Below, one piece after another: positions 53,058 through 62,321 of a stretch of DNA of 64,000 nucleotides. Both the position numbers and the translations under genes were made by a program. The DNA is from Pseudomonas marginalis (GTDB lineage: Bacteria; Pseudomonadota; Gammaproteobacteria; Pseudomonadales; Pseudomonadaceae): contig NZ_FNSU01000001.1 in the NCBI RefSeq assembly GCF_900105325.1, positions 930,001 through 994,000 on the forward strand. The letters run 5' to 3'. A model generated the notes under the pieces. That model was not told the DNA's origin, searched no databases, and saw only the letters and a program-made list of their open reading frames with translations. Position 1 is the stretch's first letter. Every line of letters starts with the position of its first letter.

Positions 53058-54041
53058 TTACTGGATCAGGCCGAACTCTTTGGCCAGCACTTTGTAGTCA
53101 GCCACCTGTTTCTTCACGTAGGTGTCCAGCTCCGGGCCAGTCATGGCGAACGGGAACAGCTCGCGCTGGTCACGCAGCTTGGCGAACTCGTCGGAGGCCA
53201 GCAGTTTATCGAAGGCCTCCTTCCACCAGGCGTAGTCGGCATCGCTGACTTTTGGCCCGAGGTAGAAGCCACGCACCACCGGCCAGACGATGTCGTAGCC
53301 TTGCTCTTTGGCGGTCGGAATATTCTTCATTTCCGGCTCGTCCAGGCGCGCCTCGGAGAACACCGCCAGCAGGCGCATGTCACCGCTGAGGATGTGCGGC
53401 ATGGAGTCGGAGATGTCGGTACTGCCGACCTGGATATGCCCGCCGAGCAGGGCGGTGGCGATTTCACCGCCGCCTTCGAGCGCCACATAGCGCAGCTCGC
53501 GCGGGTTGATCCCGGCGGCCTTGGCGATCAGGGCGGTTTGCATCCAGTCCTGGCTGCCCACGGTGCCGCCGGAACCGATCACCACGCTGCCCGGATCTTT
53601 CTTCAGGGCTTTAACCAGGTCGTCGAGGGTCTTGTAGGGCGAATCGGCTTTAACGGCGATGGCACCGTAGCTGGTACCCACGGCGGCCAGCCAGCGTACG
53701 GCGCTCTCATCGAAGCGTCCGAACTTGCCCTGGGCCAGGTTCAGCAGCGAACCGCTGGACCAGGCCACCAACGTACCGCCGTCCGCAGGACGCTGGGCCA
53801 CCACGGCGTTATAGGCCACCGCGCCCACGCCGCCCGGCATGTAGGTCACGCGCATTGGTTTGCTCAGCAGTTTCTCGTTGACCAGCGCGCTTTGCGCCAG
53901 TTTGCAGGTCAGGTCAAAACCACCGCCGGGGGAGGCCGGGGCGATGCATTCCGGGCGCTTGGGTTCGTCGGCGGCCAGCAGTTGGCCGGCGAACAGCATG
54001 CAGCCGGCGGCGAGGGCCAATTTACGCAATGAAGGGGTCAT
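53058..54041 (-). CDS. tctC: tricarboxylate-binding periplasmic protein TctC
   Basis: The 327-residue Bug-family binding protein has a signal peptide (MTPSLRKLALAAGCMLFAGQ, cleavage near LAA) and delivers citrate-type substrates to TctAB. The substrate loop APASPGGGFDLTCK near the N-terminus is typical. A CA-rich motif lies just upstream. Confidence 0.94.
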   Translation of the reverse strand: MTPSLRKLALAAGCMLFAGQLLAADEPKRPECIAPASPGGGFDLTCKLAQSALVNEKLLSKPMRVTYMPGGVGAVAYNAVVAQRPADGGTLVAWSSGSLLNLAQGKFGRFDESAVRWLAAVGTSYGAIAVKADSPYKTLDDLVKALKKDPGSVVIGSGGTVGSQDWMQTALIAKAAGINPRELRYVALEGGGEIATALLGGHIQVGSTDISDSMPHILSGDMRLLAVFSEARLDEPEMKNIPTAKEQGYDIVWPVVRGFYLGPKVSDADYAWWKEAFDKLLASDEFAKLRDQRELFPFAMTGPELDTYVKKQVADYKVLAKEFGLIQ

Positions 54042-54055
54042 GGTGATCTCCGTCT

Positions 54056-54063
54056 TTGTTGTT
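54056..54063 (-). promoter_or_regulatory. CA-rich Crc/Hfq-like motif before tctC
   Basis: On the minus strand the leader has AACAACAA, a perfect AANAANAA motif, 15 bases before the tctC start. This position fits translational repression by Hfq/Crc when preferred carbon sources are present. Confidence 0.55.
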
Positions 54064-54072
54064 ATGAGTGGC

Positions 54073-55365
54073 TTACCAGAGCGCAACGCTGTAGCTGACC
54101 AGCAGGCGCATTTCATCCGCATCACGGGCTGAATAGTTGGAACGGTAGGTGGCATTGCGCAGACGCACGGCGACATCCTTGAATGTGCCGCTTTGCACCA
54201 CGTACTTGATCTCGCTGTTGCGCTCCCATTCCTTGCCGGTGTCGCCGTTCCTGAGCTTGATATTGTCACCCGAGAGGTAACGGCTCATGAAACTCAGGCC
54301 GGGAATGCCCAGCTTGGCGAAGTCGTAGTCGTAGCGCGCCTGCCAGGAGCGCTCTTCGGCGCCGGCAAAGTCGTTGATCTGCACGAAGTTGACCAGGTAC
54401 GGGTCGCTGCCATCCACATAGGGAAAGGCGCTGTCGCCGGACATATGCTGGTAGCCGGCGCTGAGCTTATGGCCATTGAGGGCATAGCTGAACAGGCCGT
54501 TGAGGGAGGTGTTGTCGATCTTGCCGCCACGGGCTGCGCCTGCGTCATCGCTGATCGCCAGGCGCAGGTCGGTGGCGAAGGTGCCGGGGCCCATCGGGCG
54601 CGCGGCGACCAGGCCGAGGAAGTGCTGGCGGTACACGTCGTCGAGCTGGGCGAAGTGGTAGCTGCCGGTGATCTTGTCGGCGAACTTGTAGTCGACCCCG
54701 CCGAAGTTGAAATGCTTGCCGGTGGCACCGCTGAGGAAGCGGCTGTTCTTGTTATTGAGGGCGATGTCTTCGTAGTTGCTGTCGTCGCGGTCCTTGGCTT
54801 TGTCGAGACGGCCGCCGGTGAAGACCAGGTTCTTGAATTCCTTGGAGGTGATCAGGCCACCGTTGAAGGTCTGCGGCAGGATACGACCGTCGTTGGGCTT
54901 GAGGATCGGCAGCTCGGGCATCAGCGAACCGATCTTCAGCTCGGTAGCGGAAATCTTCACTTTGCCGGTCAGGCCCAGCTTGGAGTACTCGTTGGCGGCG
55001 CGGCCATCGTCGTGGGTAGGCAGCAGGCCGGTGCCGGTGCGGTCGGGGCTGGAGTCGAGCTTGACCCCGAGCATGCCCAGCGCATCCACGCCAAAGCCGA
55101 CGGTGCCGTCTGTGTAGCCCGATTGCAGGTTGAGCATGAAGCCCTGGGCCCACTCGTCGCGCTTGGACTGCTGGGCGCTGGTGCCGTCGCGAAAGTCGCG
55201 GTTGAAGTACATGTTGCGGGTTTCCAGGGTCGCGCTGCTGTCTTCGAAGAAGGCAGCCTGGCCAAGCGGCGAAAAGCCGGCAAGGGCAGCGGCACTGGCA
55301 AGGGCGGTGTGGGTCAGGCGGGAAATACGAACAGGCGGGCAAGCCTGGGGCTGTGTCGACAGCAT
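54073..55365 (-). CDS. opdH: OprD-family porin, probably the tricarboxylate porin OpdH
   Basis: The 430-residue porin has a signal peptide and an 18-strand OprD barrel. It begins FFEDSSATLETRNMYFNRDF after cleavage and ends in the aromatic-rich LLVSYSVALW. The place between tctC and the divergent tctDE matches opdH of P. aeruginosa, the porin for tricarboxylates such as cis-aconitate. The assignment rests largely on this context. Confidence 0.88.
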   Translation of the reverse strand: MLSTQPQACPPVRISRLTHTALASAAALAGFSPLGQAAFFEDSSATLETRNMYFNRDFRDGTSAQQSKRDEWAQGFMLNLQSGYTDGTVGFGVDALGMLGVKLDSSPDRTGTGLLPTHDDGRAANEYSKLGLTGKVKISATELKIGSLMPELPILKPNDGRILPQTFNGGLITSKEFKNLVFTGGRLDKAKDRDDSNYEDIALNNKNSRFLSGATGKHFNFGGVDYKFADKITGSYHFAQLDDVYRQHFLGLVAARPMGPGTFATDLRLAISDDAGAARGGKIDNTSLNGLFSYALNGHKLSAGYQHMSGDSAFPYVDGSDPYLVNFVQINDFAGAEERSWQARYDYDFAKLGIPGLSFMSRYLSGDNIKLRNGDTGKEWERNSEIKYVVQSGTFKDVAVRLRNATYRSNYSARDADEMRLLVSYSVALW

Positions 55366-55382
55366 CGTGGTGCACTCCGTTA

Positions 55383-55390
55383 TTGTTCTT
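55383..55390 (-). promoter_or_regulatory. CA-rich Crc/Hfq-like motif before opdH
   Basis: On the minus strand the leader reads AATAAGAACAATAAC, which has overlapping AANAANAA motifs, 18 bases before the opdH start. Together with the tctC motif it suggests catabolite repression of citrate uptake. Confidence 0.5.
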
Positions 55391-55600
55391 ATTTTGGCGA
55401 AAACGCTTCAAGGCGTTTTTCGGGCGCGACCCATCAGGTCGCTCGGCAGGCATGACCTACCGTGGCTGGATGCTAAAGGGCGAAGCTTTCACTAACCTTT
55501 CAGCTGTCTTTCAATGTTTTCAGGCTTCACAGGGCAGTCGGCGCCTGTAAACTGCCCGGCAAAGCGTGGCGCCGACCACGTCCGAATAAGGTGGAAATCC

Positions 55601-56272
55601 ATGCGTGTCCTTCTGGTTGAAGACCATCTGCAACTCGCCGAAAGCGTCGCCCAAGCGCTCAAGAGCACAGGTTTGACCGTCGACGTATTGCATGACGGCG
55701 TGGCCGCCGACCTGGCCTTGAGCAGCGAGGATTACGCGGTGGCCATCCTCGATGTGGGCCTGCCGCGCATGGACGGTTTCGAGGTACTGGCGCGCTTGCG
55801 GGCGCGTGGGAAAAACCTGCCGGTGCTGATGTTGACCGCGCGCAGCGATGTGAAGGACCGCGTGCATGGCCTGAACCTGGGCGCCGATGACTACCTGGCC
55901 AAACCGTTCGAACTGACCGAGCTGGAAGCCCGGGTCAAGGCGCTGCTGCGCCGCAGTGTGTTGGGCGGCGAGCGTCAGCAGGCGTGTGGTGTGCTGGTTT
56001 ATGACCTCGACACCCGTCGTTTCACCGTGGGCGGCGAGTTGATGACGTTGACCTCCCGCGAGCAAGCCGTGCTTGAAGCGCTGATTGCCCGCCCAGGCCG
56101 GGTGATGAGCAAGGAGCAACTGGCTTCACAGGTGTTCGGCCTGGACGAAGAGGCCAGCCCCGACGCCATCGAAATCTACGTGCACCGCCTGCGCAAGAAG
56201 CTCGATGGCCAACCCATCGCCATCGTGACGTTCCGCGGTCTCGGCTACCTGCTGGAAGCCCGCGATGCATAA
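55601..56272 (+). CDS. tctD: two-component response regulator TctD
   Basis: The 223-residue OmpR/PhoB-type regulator has a receiver domain with phospho-acceptor Asp51 (VAILDVGLPRMDG) and a winged-helix output domain (IEIYVHRLRKKLDGQPIAIV). It is divergent from opdH-tctCBA and should activate them. The ATG at 55601 gives the standard MRVLLVEDH start. The stop overlaps tctE by eight bases. Confidence 0.94.
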   Translation: MRVLLVEDHLQLAESVAQALKSTGLTVDVLHDGVAADLALSSEDYAVAILDVGLPRMDGFEVLARLRARGKNLPVLMLTARSDVKDRVHGLNLGADDYLAKPFELTELEARVKALLRRSVLGGERQQACGVLVYDLDTRRFTVGGELMTLTSREQAVLEALIARPGRVMSKEQLASQVFGLDEEASPDAIEIYVHRLRKKLDGQPIAIVTFRGLGYLLEARDA

Positions 56273-57650
56273 GCCCAGCAGCCTGCGCTGGCGCCTGCTG
56301 TGGAACCTGGCGCTGCTGCTGGTGCTGTTGATGCTCGCCAGTGGCATGAGCGCCTACTGGAACGGTCGCGAAGCGGCCGACACCGCCTATGACCGCACGT
56401 TGCTGGCCTCGGCGCGTACCATTGCCGCCGGCCTGACCCAGGTGGACGGCACCCTCAGCGCCAACGTGCCCTATGTCGCCCTCGACACCTTTGCCTACGA
56501 CAGCGCCGGGCGCATCTATTACCAGGTCAATGACATTGATCAGAAGCTGATTTCCGGCTACGAAAACCTCCCCGGCCCGCCCCCCGGCACTCCGCGCACC
56601 GACGACTACCCGGCGCTGGCGCGCTTCTACAACGCCAAGTACCAGGGCCAGGAAGTGCGGGTGGTCAGCCTGCTCAAGGCGGTCTCCGAACCGAACATGA
56701 ACGGCATGGCGGAAATCCGCGTGGCCGAAACCGATGAGGCACGGGTGAGCATGGCCCGCAGCCTGATGGCCGACACCTTGCTGCGCCTGGGCATGCTCGC
56801 CATCGGTGCCTTGTTGCTGGTGTGGTTTGCCGTCAGCGCCGCATTGCGCCCGCTGGAGCGCCTGCGCACCGCGGTGGAAGAGCGCCAGCCCGACGACTTG
56901 CGGCCGTTGCCGTTGGTGGAAGTGCAGCATGAGTTCGGCCCGCTGGTGCGTTCCCTCAACCACTTCACCGAACGCCTGCGCGGCCAGTTCGAGCGTCAGG
57001 CGCAGTTTATTGCCGATGCATCCCATGAACTGCGTACCCCGTTGGCGGCGCTCAAGGCACGCCTGGAGCTGGGCCTGCGTGCCGAAGACCCCGCGACCTG
57101 GCGCAGCACCCTGGAAACCGCCGCCCAAGGCACCGATCGGTTGACCCACCTGGCCAATCAGTTGCTGTCCCTGGCGCGCATCGAAAACGGTGCCCGGGCG
57201 ATTGCCGAAGGCGGCGCGCAGTTGCTCGACCTCAGCCAATTGGCCCGTGAGCTGGGCATGGCCATGGCGCCGTTGGCCCATGCGCGTGGCGTGGCACTGG
57301 CGCTGGAGGCGGATGAACCGGTGTGGTTGCGTGGCGAGCCGACGCTGCTCAACGAACTGTTGAGCAACCTGGTGGACAACGCCCTGGCGCACACGCCACC
57401 GGGCGGCAACGTGATCCTGCGGGTCACGGCGCCGGCGGTACTGGAGGTGGAAGATGATGGCCCAGGTATTCCGCAGGAGGAGCGCGACCGGGTGTTCGAG
57501 CGCTTCTACCGCCGTAGCCAGCAAGGCATGGGCTCAGGCCTGGGGTTGGCGATCGTGGGCGAAATCTGTCGTGCGCATCTGGCCCAGATCAGCCTGCATG
57601 ACGGCGAGCACGCGGGGTTGAAGGTGCGTGTGAGTTTTATCGCCGGTTGA
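56265..57650 (+). CDS. tctE: two-component sensor histidine kinase TctE
   Basis: The 461-residue kinase has two transmembrane helices (about residues 10 to 30 and 168 to 188) around a periplasmic sensor domain, a HAMP-like linker, the H-box FIADASHELRTPLAALKARL with the phospho-accepting histidine, and an ATPase domain (N-box LLSNLVDNALAHT, G-boxes EDDGPGIP and GSGLGLAIV). It probably senses external tricarboxylates and phosphorylates TctD. Its stop directly abuts that of the HDOD gene on the other strand. Confidence 0.94.
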   Translation: MHKPSSLRWRLLWNLALLLVLLMLASGMSAYWNGREAADTAYDRTLLASARTIAAGLTQVDGTLSANVPYVALDTFAYDSAGRIYYQVNDIDQKLISGYENLPGPPPGTPRTDDYPALARFYNAKYQGQEVRVVSLLKAVSEPNMNGMAEIRVAETDEARVSMARSLMADTLLRLGMLAIGALLLVWFAVSAALRPLERLRTAVEERQPDDLRPLPLVEVQHEFGPLVRSLNHFTERLRGQFERQAQFIADASHELRTPLAALKARLELGLRAEDPATWRSTLETAAQGTDRLTHLANQLLSLARIENGARAIAEGGAQLLDLSQLARELGMAMAPLAHARGVALALEADEPVWLRGEPTLLNELLSNLVDNALAHTPPGGNVILRVTAPAVLEVEDDGPGIPQEERDRVFERFYRRSQQGMGSGLGLAIVGEICRAHLAQISLHDGEHAGLKVRVSFIAG

Positions 57651-58472
57651 TCAATCGAACATGGCGCGCGCTTCATCCAGCTCTGCGCGCAGTTTTTCGC
57701 TGTAGGGATCAACCCGCAGTTTTTTCATCGCAGGCACGCTGGAGACGTCCACCTTGGCCAGGGGGTGATCGGTGCCGTGATGGCAATACAGCATGGCAAT
57801 CTGCACCACGTCGATGTAGTCGAGGCAGGCTGAGTCCCGGTCCAGGTTCAGGTACTGGCCCGGCAGTTTCGCCAGCATTTCCGGGAAGTCCCAACCACTC
57901 AGCAACTTGTCGCCCAGCACCGGGTGGATGCTGTCGATCACGTGGTTGAGGCTGACCGGATCTGACAACAGCTCGTAGTGGTCTTCGGCGTAGGTCAGGA
58001 TCGGCAGCACGCCGATCTGGTGCACCAGGCCGCCCAGCGCTGCCTGGTCCGGCTTGAGCTGGCTGTGGTTGCGGCACAGGGCGTAGCTGACGCCCGCCAC
58101 TTCCAGGCTGCGGCGCCACACATCGCGCATTTTCTGTTCGACCACTTCGGAACGGGCGTGGAAGATCTGTTCCATCACCAGGCCGATGGCCAGGTTGCTG
58201 CTGTAGTTGGTGCCCAGCCGGGTGATGGCGGTGTGCAGGTCGGTGACTTCCTGGGTGGCGCGCAACAGCGGGCTGTTGACCACTTTGATCAGGCGCGCCG
58301 ACAACGCAGTGTCGCGGCCGATCACTTTACTCAAGTGGCTGATGCTGATTTCCGGGTCTTCAGCGGCCTGACGGATGTTCAGGGCCACTTCCGGCAATGT
58401 CGGCAGAACCAGGTCATCGTTGTCGATGGCCTTAACCAACGCCTGTTGGACTTTTTCCGCCAGTTTGTTCAT
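57651..58472 (-). CDS. HDOD domain-containing protein
   Basis: The 273-residue protein consists of a single HDOD domain (LPTLPEVALNIRQAAEDPEI, then LSKVIGRDTALSARLIKVVN), an HD-related fold without complete phosphohydrolase residues. Such proteins are usually regulatory. No other domain is visible. It lies 36 bases after ygfZ on the same strand. Confidence 0.92.
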   Translation of the reverse strand: MNKLAEKVQQALVKAIDNDDLVLPTLPEVALNIRQAAEDPEISISHLSKVIGRDTALSARLIKVVNSPLLRATQEVTDLHTAITRLGTNYSSNLAIGLVMEQIFHARSEVVEQKMRDVWRRSLEVAGVSYALCRNHSQLKPDQAALGGLVHQIGVLPILTYAEDHYELLSDPVSLNHVIDSIHPVLGDKLLSGWDFPEMLAKLPGQYLNLDRDSACLDYIDVVQIAMLYCHHGTDHPLAKVDVSSVPAMKKLRVDPYSEKLRAELDEARAMFD

Positions 58473-58508
58473 TCATGCTCTCTAGGGTGTTGCAGGAAAA
58501 TACGGCGA

Positions 58509-59450
58509 CTAACGCTGGATCTCACGATCGCGGTCAAGGGTGTAAGGCAGGTCAAGCAGTTGCAAACCGGGGCCTTCCAGCGTGCCTAGGTGCACATCGC
58601 CACTATCGGCAGCTTCGGCTTGCAATACCGCCAGAAGTTCAATCACCTGGTCAGCTTTTGCTGCAATCACCACTTCGCCGATCGAGCTGTTGTGGCTGGG
58701 GGAAAACAACGGGGTGCCTGGCTCGGGCATTTCAGCCGCGTTCAGGCTCAAGCGGTACAGGCGACGCTTGAGTTTGCCCAGGTACTGCATGCGCGCGACG
58801 ATTTCCTGGCCGGTGTAGCAGCCTTTCTTGAAGCTGACGCCGCCCACGGCCTGCAGGTTGAGCATCTGCGGGATGAACAGTTCGCGGGTCTGGGGCATGA
58901 CCTGGCCGATACCGGCGCGGATCTGGCCCAGTAGCCAGTGATTCAAGTCGGTTTGTGTCAACTGTGCGGCCAATTGGCCGCGCACGCCGTCGGCTTGCTC
59001 GGCAGGTACCCAGAGTTCGGCGCGGGCGGGAGACACGCGGACGGCGATCAGGTGTTCGGTACGGGCAACGCTGTCCGTTTCGGTGGGCAGCTCAAGGCCA
59101 AGGCCGGTCAGCGCCTGATCGCCATCGATCACACCGAAACGCACCCAGGCGGCGCTTTCGTCGGTGAGCTTGGACTTGGAGAACACTGCATATTTCTTCA
59201 GGTCCGCCAGTTGCGGTTCGAGCAGCTCGGTGGCCATGGCCAGGAGTACGCCGTCGCCCTGCAACAGGATGCGGAAGCTCGACTGCATGCGGCCTTTTTG
59301 TGTGCAGCGCGCACCGAGGCTGGCCTGGGTGTCGCTCAGGTAATTGAGGTTGCAGGTGAGTTGTCCCTGCAGGAACTTGGCAGCGTCGGAGCCGCGGACG
59401 GCGAGAACGCCTTCGTGGGACAGGGGGCAGAAGAAAGCAGAGTCAGCCAT
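58509..59450 (-). CDS. ygfZ: tRNA-modifying / Fe-S maintenance protein YgfZ
   Basis: The 313-residue folate-binding protein of the GcvT-like fold supports repair or assembly of certain Fe-S enzymes such as MiaB. The family signature KGCYTGQEIVAR is complete and contains the essential cysteine. It is divergent from sdhE with a 139-base gap, an arrangement conserved in pseudomonads. Confidence 0.94.
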   Translation of the reverse strand: MADSAFFCPLSHEGVLAVRGSDAAKFLQGQLTCNLNYLSDTQASLGARCTQKGRMQSSFRILLQGDGVLLAMATELLEPQLADLKKYAVFSKSKLTDESAAWVRFGVIDGDQALTGLGLELPTETDSVARTEHLIAVRVSPARAELWVPAEQADGVRGQLAAQLTQTDLNHWLLGQIRAGIGQVMPQTRELFIPQMLNLQAVGGVSFKKGCYTGQEIVARMQYLGKLKRRLYRLSLNAAEMPEPGTPLFSPSHNSSIGEVVIAAKADQVIELLAVLQAEAADSGDVHLGTLEGPGLQLLDLPYTLDRDREIQR

Positions 59451-59589
59451 GGGTCATCGCAGGTCAAAAAGTCATGGGTGCATCATAGAGGGGCGCCCGG
59501 CAAATGGATAGTTTCCGTAGGGGCGACCAAAGCCGACTGTTCCGGTGCCGTCGGGCCTGTATACTTGCGCTCTATTTGAGGAGCGCTCC

Positions 59590-59844
59590 ATGGTCGAAGA
59601 TGTAGAAATCAATCGTCTCTACTGGCACAGCCGTCGTGGCATGCTTGAGCTTGATGTGTTGCTGGTGCCTTTTACCAAAGAGGTATATGCGACGCTCAAT
59701 AAGGAAGATCGCGATCTCTACGTCAGGCTGCTGACTTGCGAAGATCAGGACATGTTCGGCTGGTTCATGGAGCGGGCCGAATCCGAAGATCCTGAACTGC
59801 AGCGCATGGTCCGGATGATCCTGGATCGTGTCCAGCCCAAGTAA
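59590..59844 (+). CDS. sdhE: FAD assembly factor SdhE
   Basis: The 84-residue protein helps attach FAD covalently to succinate dehydrogenase. The key motif SRRGMLELD is present near the N-terminus, and the EDQDMFGWF segment is typical. GAGGAG precedes the ATG at 59590. It overlaps the ygfX start by 17 bases. Confidence 0.95.
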   Translation: MVEDVEINRLYWHSRRGMLELDVLLVPFTKEVYATLNKEDRDLYVRLLTCEDQDMFGWFMERAESEDPELQRMVRMILDRVQPK

Positions 59845-60274
59845 TCGTTTCGAATGCCGCTGGCAGGCCTCACGGCTGCTGCTGGCGGCGTATCTCCTTG
59901 CCCAGCTGTTCGCGCTGGGTGCGCTGATGGTCCTCGACTCTCCCTTTGCTGTCCTCGGCGTGCTGGCGTGCCTGGCCCATGCTGCCTGGGTATTGCCGCG
60001 TTATGTCCTGCTGACTCACCGTTCGTCGATTCGTGGCCTGCGACGGGATGAAGAGGGCTGGCAATTATTCAGCAGTGAGCGCGGCTGGCATCGCGTGCAG
60101 CTGCGGCCCGACAGCCTGGCGTTGCCGCTGATTGTGGTGTTGCGCTATCGCGTACCGGGGGAATGGCGGGTGCGCTCGGTCTGCGTGCCGACGGATTCGC
60201 AGGCCGCCGATGTGCACCGGCGCCTGCGGGTTCGCTTGAAGTTCAGCCGCCGTAGGTGGTTGGCACCAGAATAG
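59828..60274 (+). CDS. ygfX: YgfX (CptA-like) membrane protein
   Basis: The 148-residue protein has two transmembrane helices (about residues 15 to 35 and 38 to 58) followed by a small cytoplasmic domain (LRPDSLALPLIVVLRYRVPG). Family members encoded next to sdhE have been called a toxin (CptA) acting on cytoskeletal proteins, but the role is disputed. It begins with GTG inside sdhE and its 3' end overlaps the convergent nadB by 32 bases. Confidence 0.82.
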   Translation: MSSPSNRFECRWQASRLLLAAYLLAQLFALGALMVLDSPFAVLGVLACLAHAAWVLPRYVLLTHRSSIRGLRRDEEGWQLFSSERGWHRVQLRPDSLALPLIVVLRYRVPGEWRVRSVCVPTDSQAADVHRRLRVRLKFSRRRWLAPE

Positions 60275-61859
60275 TGTCGCGGGCCTCGGGCAACATCTGC
60301 GGGTAGTCGAGGGTGTAGTGCAGGCCCCGGCTTTCCTTGCGTTCCATGGCTGAACGGATCATCAACTCCGCGACTTGGGCAAGGTTGCGCAGTTCGATCA
60401 GGTCACGGCTGACCTTATAGTTGCTGTAGAACTCATCAATCTCATCCAGCAGCAGTCGCACCCGGTGTTGCGCCCGTTGCAGGCGCTTGTTGGTGCGCAC
60501 GATCCCCACGTAATCCCACATGAAGCGCCGCAGCTCGTCCCAGTTGTGGGCGATGATCACGTCTTCGTCCGAATCGGTAACCTGGCTGGCATCCCAGCGG
60601 GGCAGGGCGGCCGGCACCGGGATGCGCGGCAGTTGTTCGAGAATGTCGGCTGCGGCCGAGCGGGCGTAGACGAAGCATTCGAGCAGTGAGTTGCTGGCCA
60701 TGCGGTTGGCGCCGTGCAGGCCGGTGAAGCTGGTTTCGCCAATCGCGTACAGGCCGGGTACATCGGTACGCCCATATTGGTCGACCATCACACCGCCGCA
60801 GGTGTAGTGCGCCGCCGGCACCACCGGGATCGGGCCTTTGGTGATGTCGATGTTGAACGCCAGGCAGCGCTCGTAGACGGTCGGGAAGTGGGTCTTGATG
60901 AACGCTTCGGGCTTGTGGCTGATGTCCAGGTAGACGCAGTCGATGCCCAGGCGCTTCATTTCATGGTCGATGGCGCGGGCGACAATATCCCGTGGAGCCA
61001 GCTCGGCGCGCGGGTCGAAACGCTGCATGAAGCGCTCACCGTTCGGCAGCTTGAGGTGTGCACCTTCGCCGCGCAGGGCTTCGGTGATCAGGAAGCTCTT
61101 GGCCTGTGGGTGATACAGGCAGGTGGGGTGGAACTGGTTGAATTCCAGGTTGGCCACCCGGCAGCCCGAGCGCCATGCCATGGCAATGCCGTCGCCGCAG
61201 GCGCCGTCGGGGTTGCTGGTATAGAGGTAGACCTTGGCGGCGCCGCCTGAGGCGAGGATGGTGAAGCGCGCACCATAAGTATCCACCTCGCCGCTGGCGC
61301 GGTTGAGCACATAGGCGCCGAGGCAGCGTTCGCCCGGCAGGCCCAGGCGCTTTTCGGTGATCAGGTCGACAGCGACGCGTTGTTCCAGCAGTTCGATGTT
61401 GGGGCGTTGGCGGGCCTGGTCGAGCAAGGTCCTGAAGATCGCGGCACCGGTGGCATCGGCGGCGTGGATGATACGCCGATGGCTGTGGCCGCCTTCGCGG
61501 GTCAGATGGAACTCGAAGCCGCCGTCATCGCTGCCTGCGTGTTCGTCGCGGGTGAAGGGCACGCCCTGGTCGATCAGCCATTGGATTGCCTCGCGGCTAT
61601 GCTCGACGGTGAAGCGCACCGCGTCTTCGTTGCACAGGCCACCGCCGGCGTTGAGGGTGTCTTCAACGTGGGATTGCACCGTATCGGTGTCGTCCAGCAC
61701 CGCGGCGACACCGCCCTGGGCCCAGAATGTCGAACCGTTGGCCAGGTCGCCTTTGCTCAGGACGGCAATGCGCAGGTGGCTGGGAAGGGTCAGCGCAAGG
61801 CTCAAGCCGGCCGCGCCGCTACCGATCACCAGGACATCGTGTTGAAACTGTTGGCTCAT
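60243..61859 (-). CDS. nadB: L-aspartate oxidase NadB
   Basis: The 538-residue flavoprotein oxidises L-aspartate to iminoaspartate, the first step of NAD synthesis. The N-terminal FAD-binding motif is DVLVIGSGAAGLSLALTL, and the active region includes TREGGHSHRRI and HGANRMASNSLLEC. It is homologous to succinate dehydrogenase SdhA but lacks the covalent-FAD histidine region. Length is normal. Confidence 0.96.
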   Translation of the reverse strand: MSQQFQHDVLVIGSGAAGLSLALTLPSHLRIAVLSKGDLANGSTFWAQGGVAAVLDDTDTVQSHVEDTLNAGGGLCNEDAVRFTVEHSREAIQWLIDQGVPFTRDEHAGSDDGGFEFHLTREGGHSHRRIIHAADATGAAIFRTLLDQARQRPNIELLEQRVAVDLITEKRLGLPGERCLGAYVLNRASGEVDTYGARFTILASGGAAKVYLYTSNPDGACGDGIAMAWRSGCRVANLEFNQFHPTCLYHPQAKSFLITEALRGEGAHLKLPNGERFMQRFDPRAELAPRDIVARAIDHEMKRLGIDCVYLDISHKPEAFIKTHFPTVYERCLAFNIDITKGPIPVVPAAHYTCGGVMVDQYGRTDVPGLYAIGETSFTGLHGANRMASNSLLECFVYARSAAADILEQLPRIPVPAALPRWDASQVTDSDEDVIIAHNWDELRRFMWDYVGIVRTNKRLQRAQHRVRLLLDEIDEFYSNYKVSRDLIELRNLAQVAELMIRSAMERKESRGLHYTLDYPQMLPEARDTILVPTTYGG

Positions 61860-62042
61860 TTGAAGGATTCCGCAAAAAGCGATCCACAGGGCTGGCGCAA
61901 ACAGGACGCCTGGATCGGCGAATCAAAGGGTCACACGGGCCACTAGTATATAGAGGGGGGGAGCGGCACAATAGCCGGGCATTCGTGGCAATGTGAGATT
62001 ACGGTGCACGGCTCGGGTAAAATCGGCAGGTTATTGAGGTGG

Positions 62043-62070
62043 GAACTTTTTGCATAAGCCTCGACTCAAT
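62043..62070 (+). promoter_or_regulatory. AlgU-type promoter upstream of algU (distal)
   Basis: GAACTT (62043-62048) is followed after 17 bases by TCAAT, close to the AlgU (sigma-22) consensus GAACTT-N16/17-TCTGA. It lies about 250 bases before the algU start and fits autoregulation. Confidence 0.6.
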
Positions 62071-62235
62071 AGCAGGTTGCCCGAAAGCTGGGAAACGTTG
62101 AGTTTATTGGCCCGTCGGGAGCATTGGACGCGTCAGAAAACCGACGACAAGATTATTCGCGCAGCCGGCGTTGCCCGCGCTGCGTTTTTCGTGTGTGCCA
62201 AATCAGTGCGTGCCGGAAACTTGCTTGAAGGGGGA

Positions 62236-62262
62236 GAACTTTTGCGAAAAGTCCGAGTCTAT
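62236..62262 (+). promoter_or_regulatory. AlgU-type promoter upstream of algU (proximal)
   Basis: GAACTT (62236-62241), a 16-base spacer and TCTAT lie about 60 bases before the algU start. The sequence closely resembles the autoregulated P3 promoter of the P. aeruginosa algU operon. Confidence 0.8.
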
Positions 62263-62321
62263 GTTTGCAAGCCTGATCGTTTAGTTATGCAAGCCTCCTT
62301 CAAGTACAACGAGGAGTGTTC

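Noticed and set aside
53058..54269. Longer version of TctC
   Set aside because: The extension overlaps the end of opdH and lacks a signal peptide at its start; the inner ATG gives a proper signal sequence.
54193..55455. 420-codon open frame on the plus strand
   Set aside because: Antisense to opdH; the porin frame has a signal peptide and an aromatic C-terminus.
56022..57524. 500-codon open frame on the minus strand
   Set aside because: Antisense to tctE and the end of tctD, which have complete kinase and regulator motifs.
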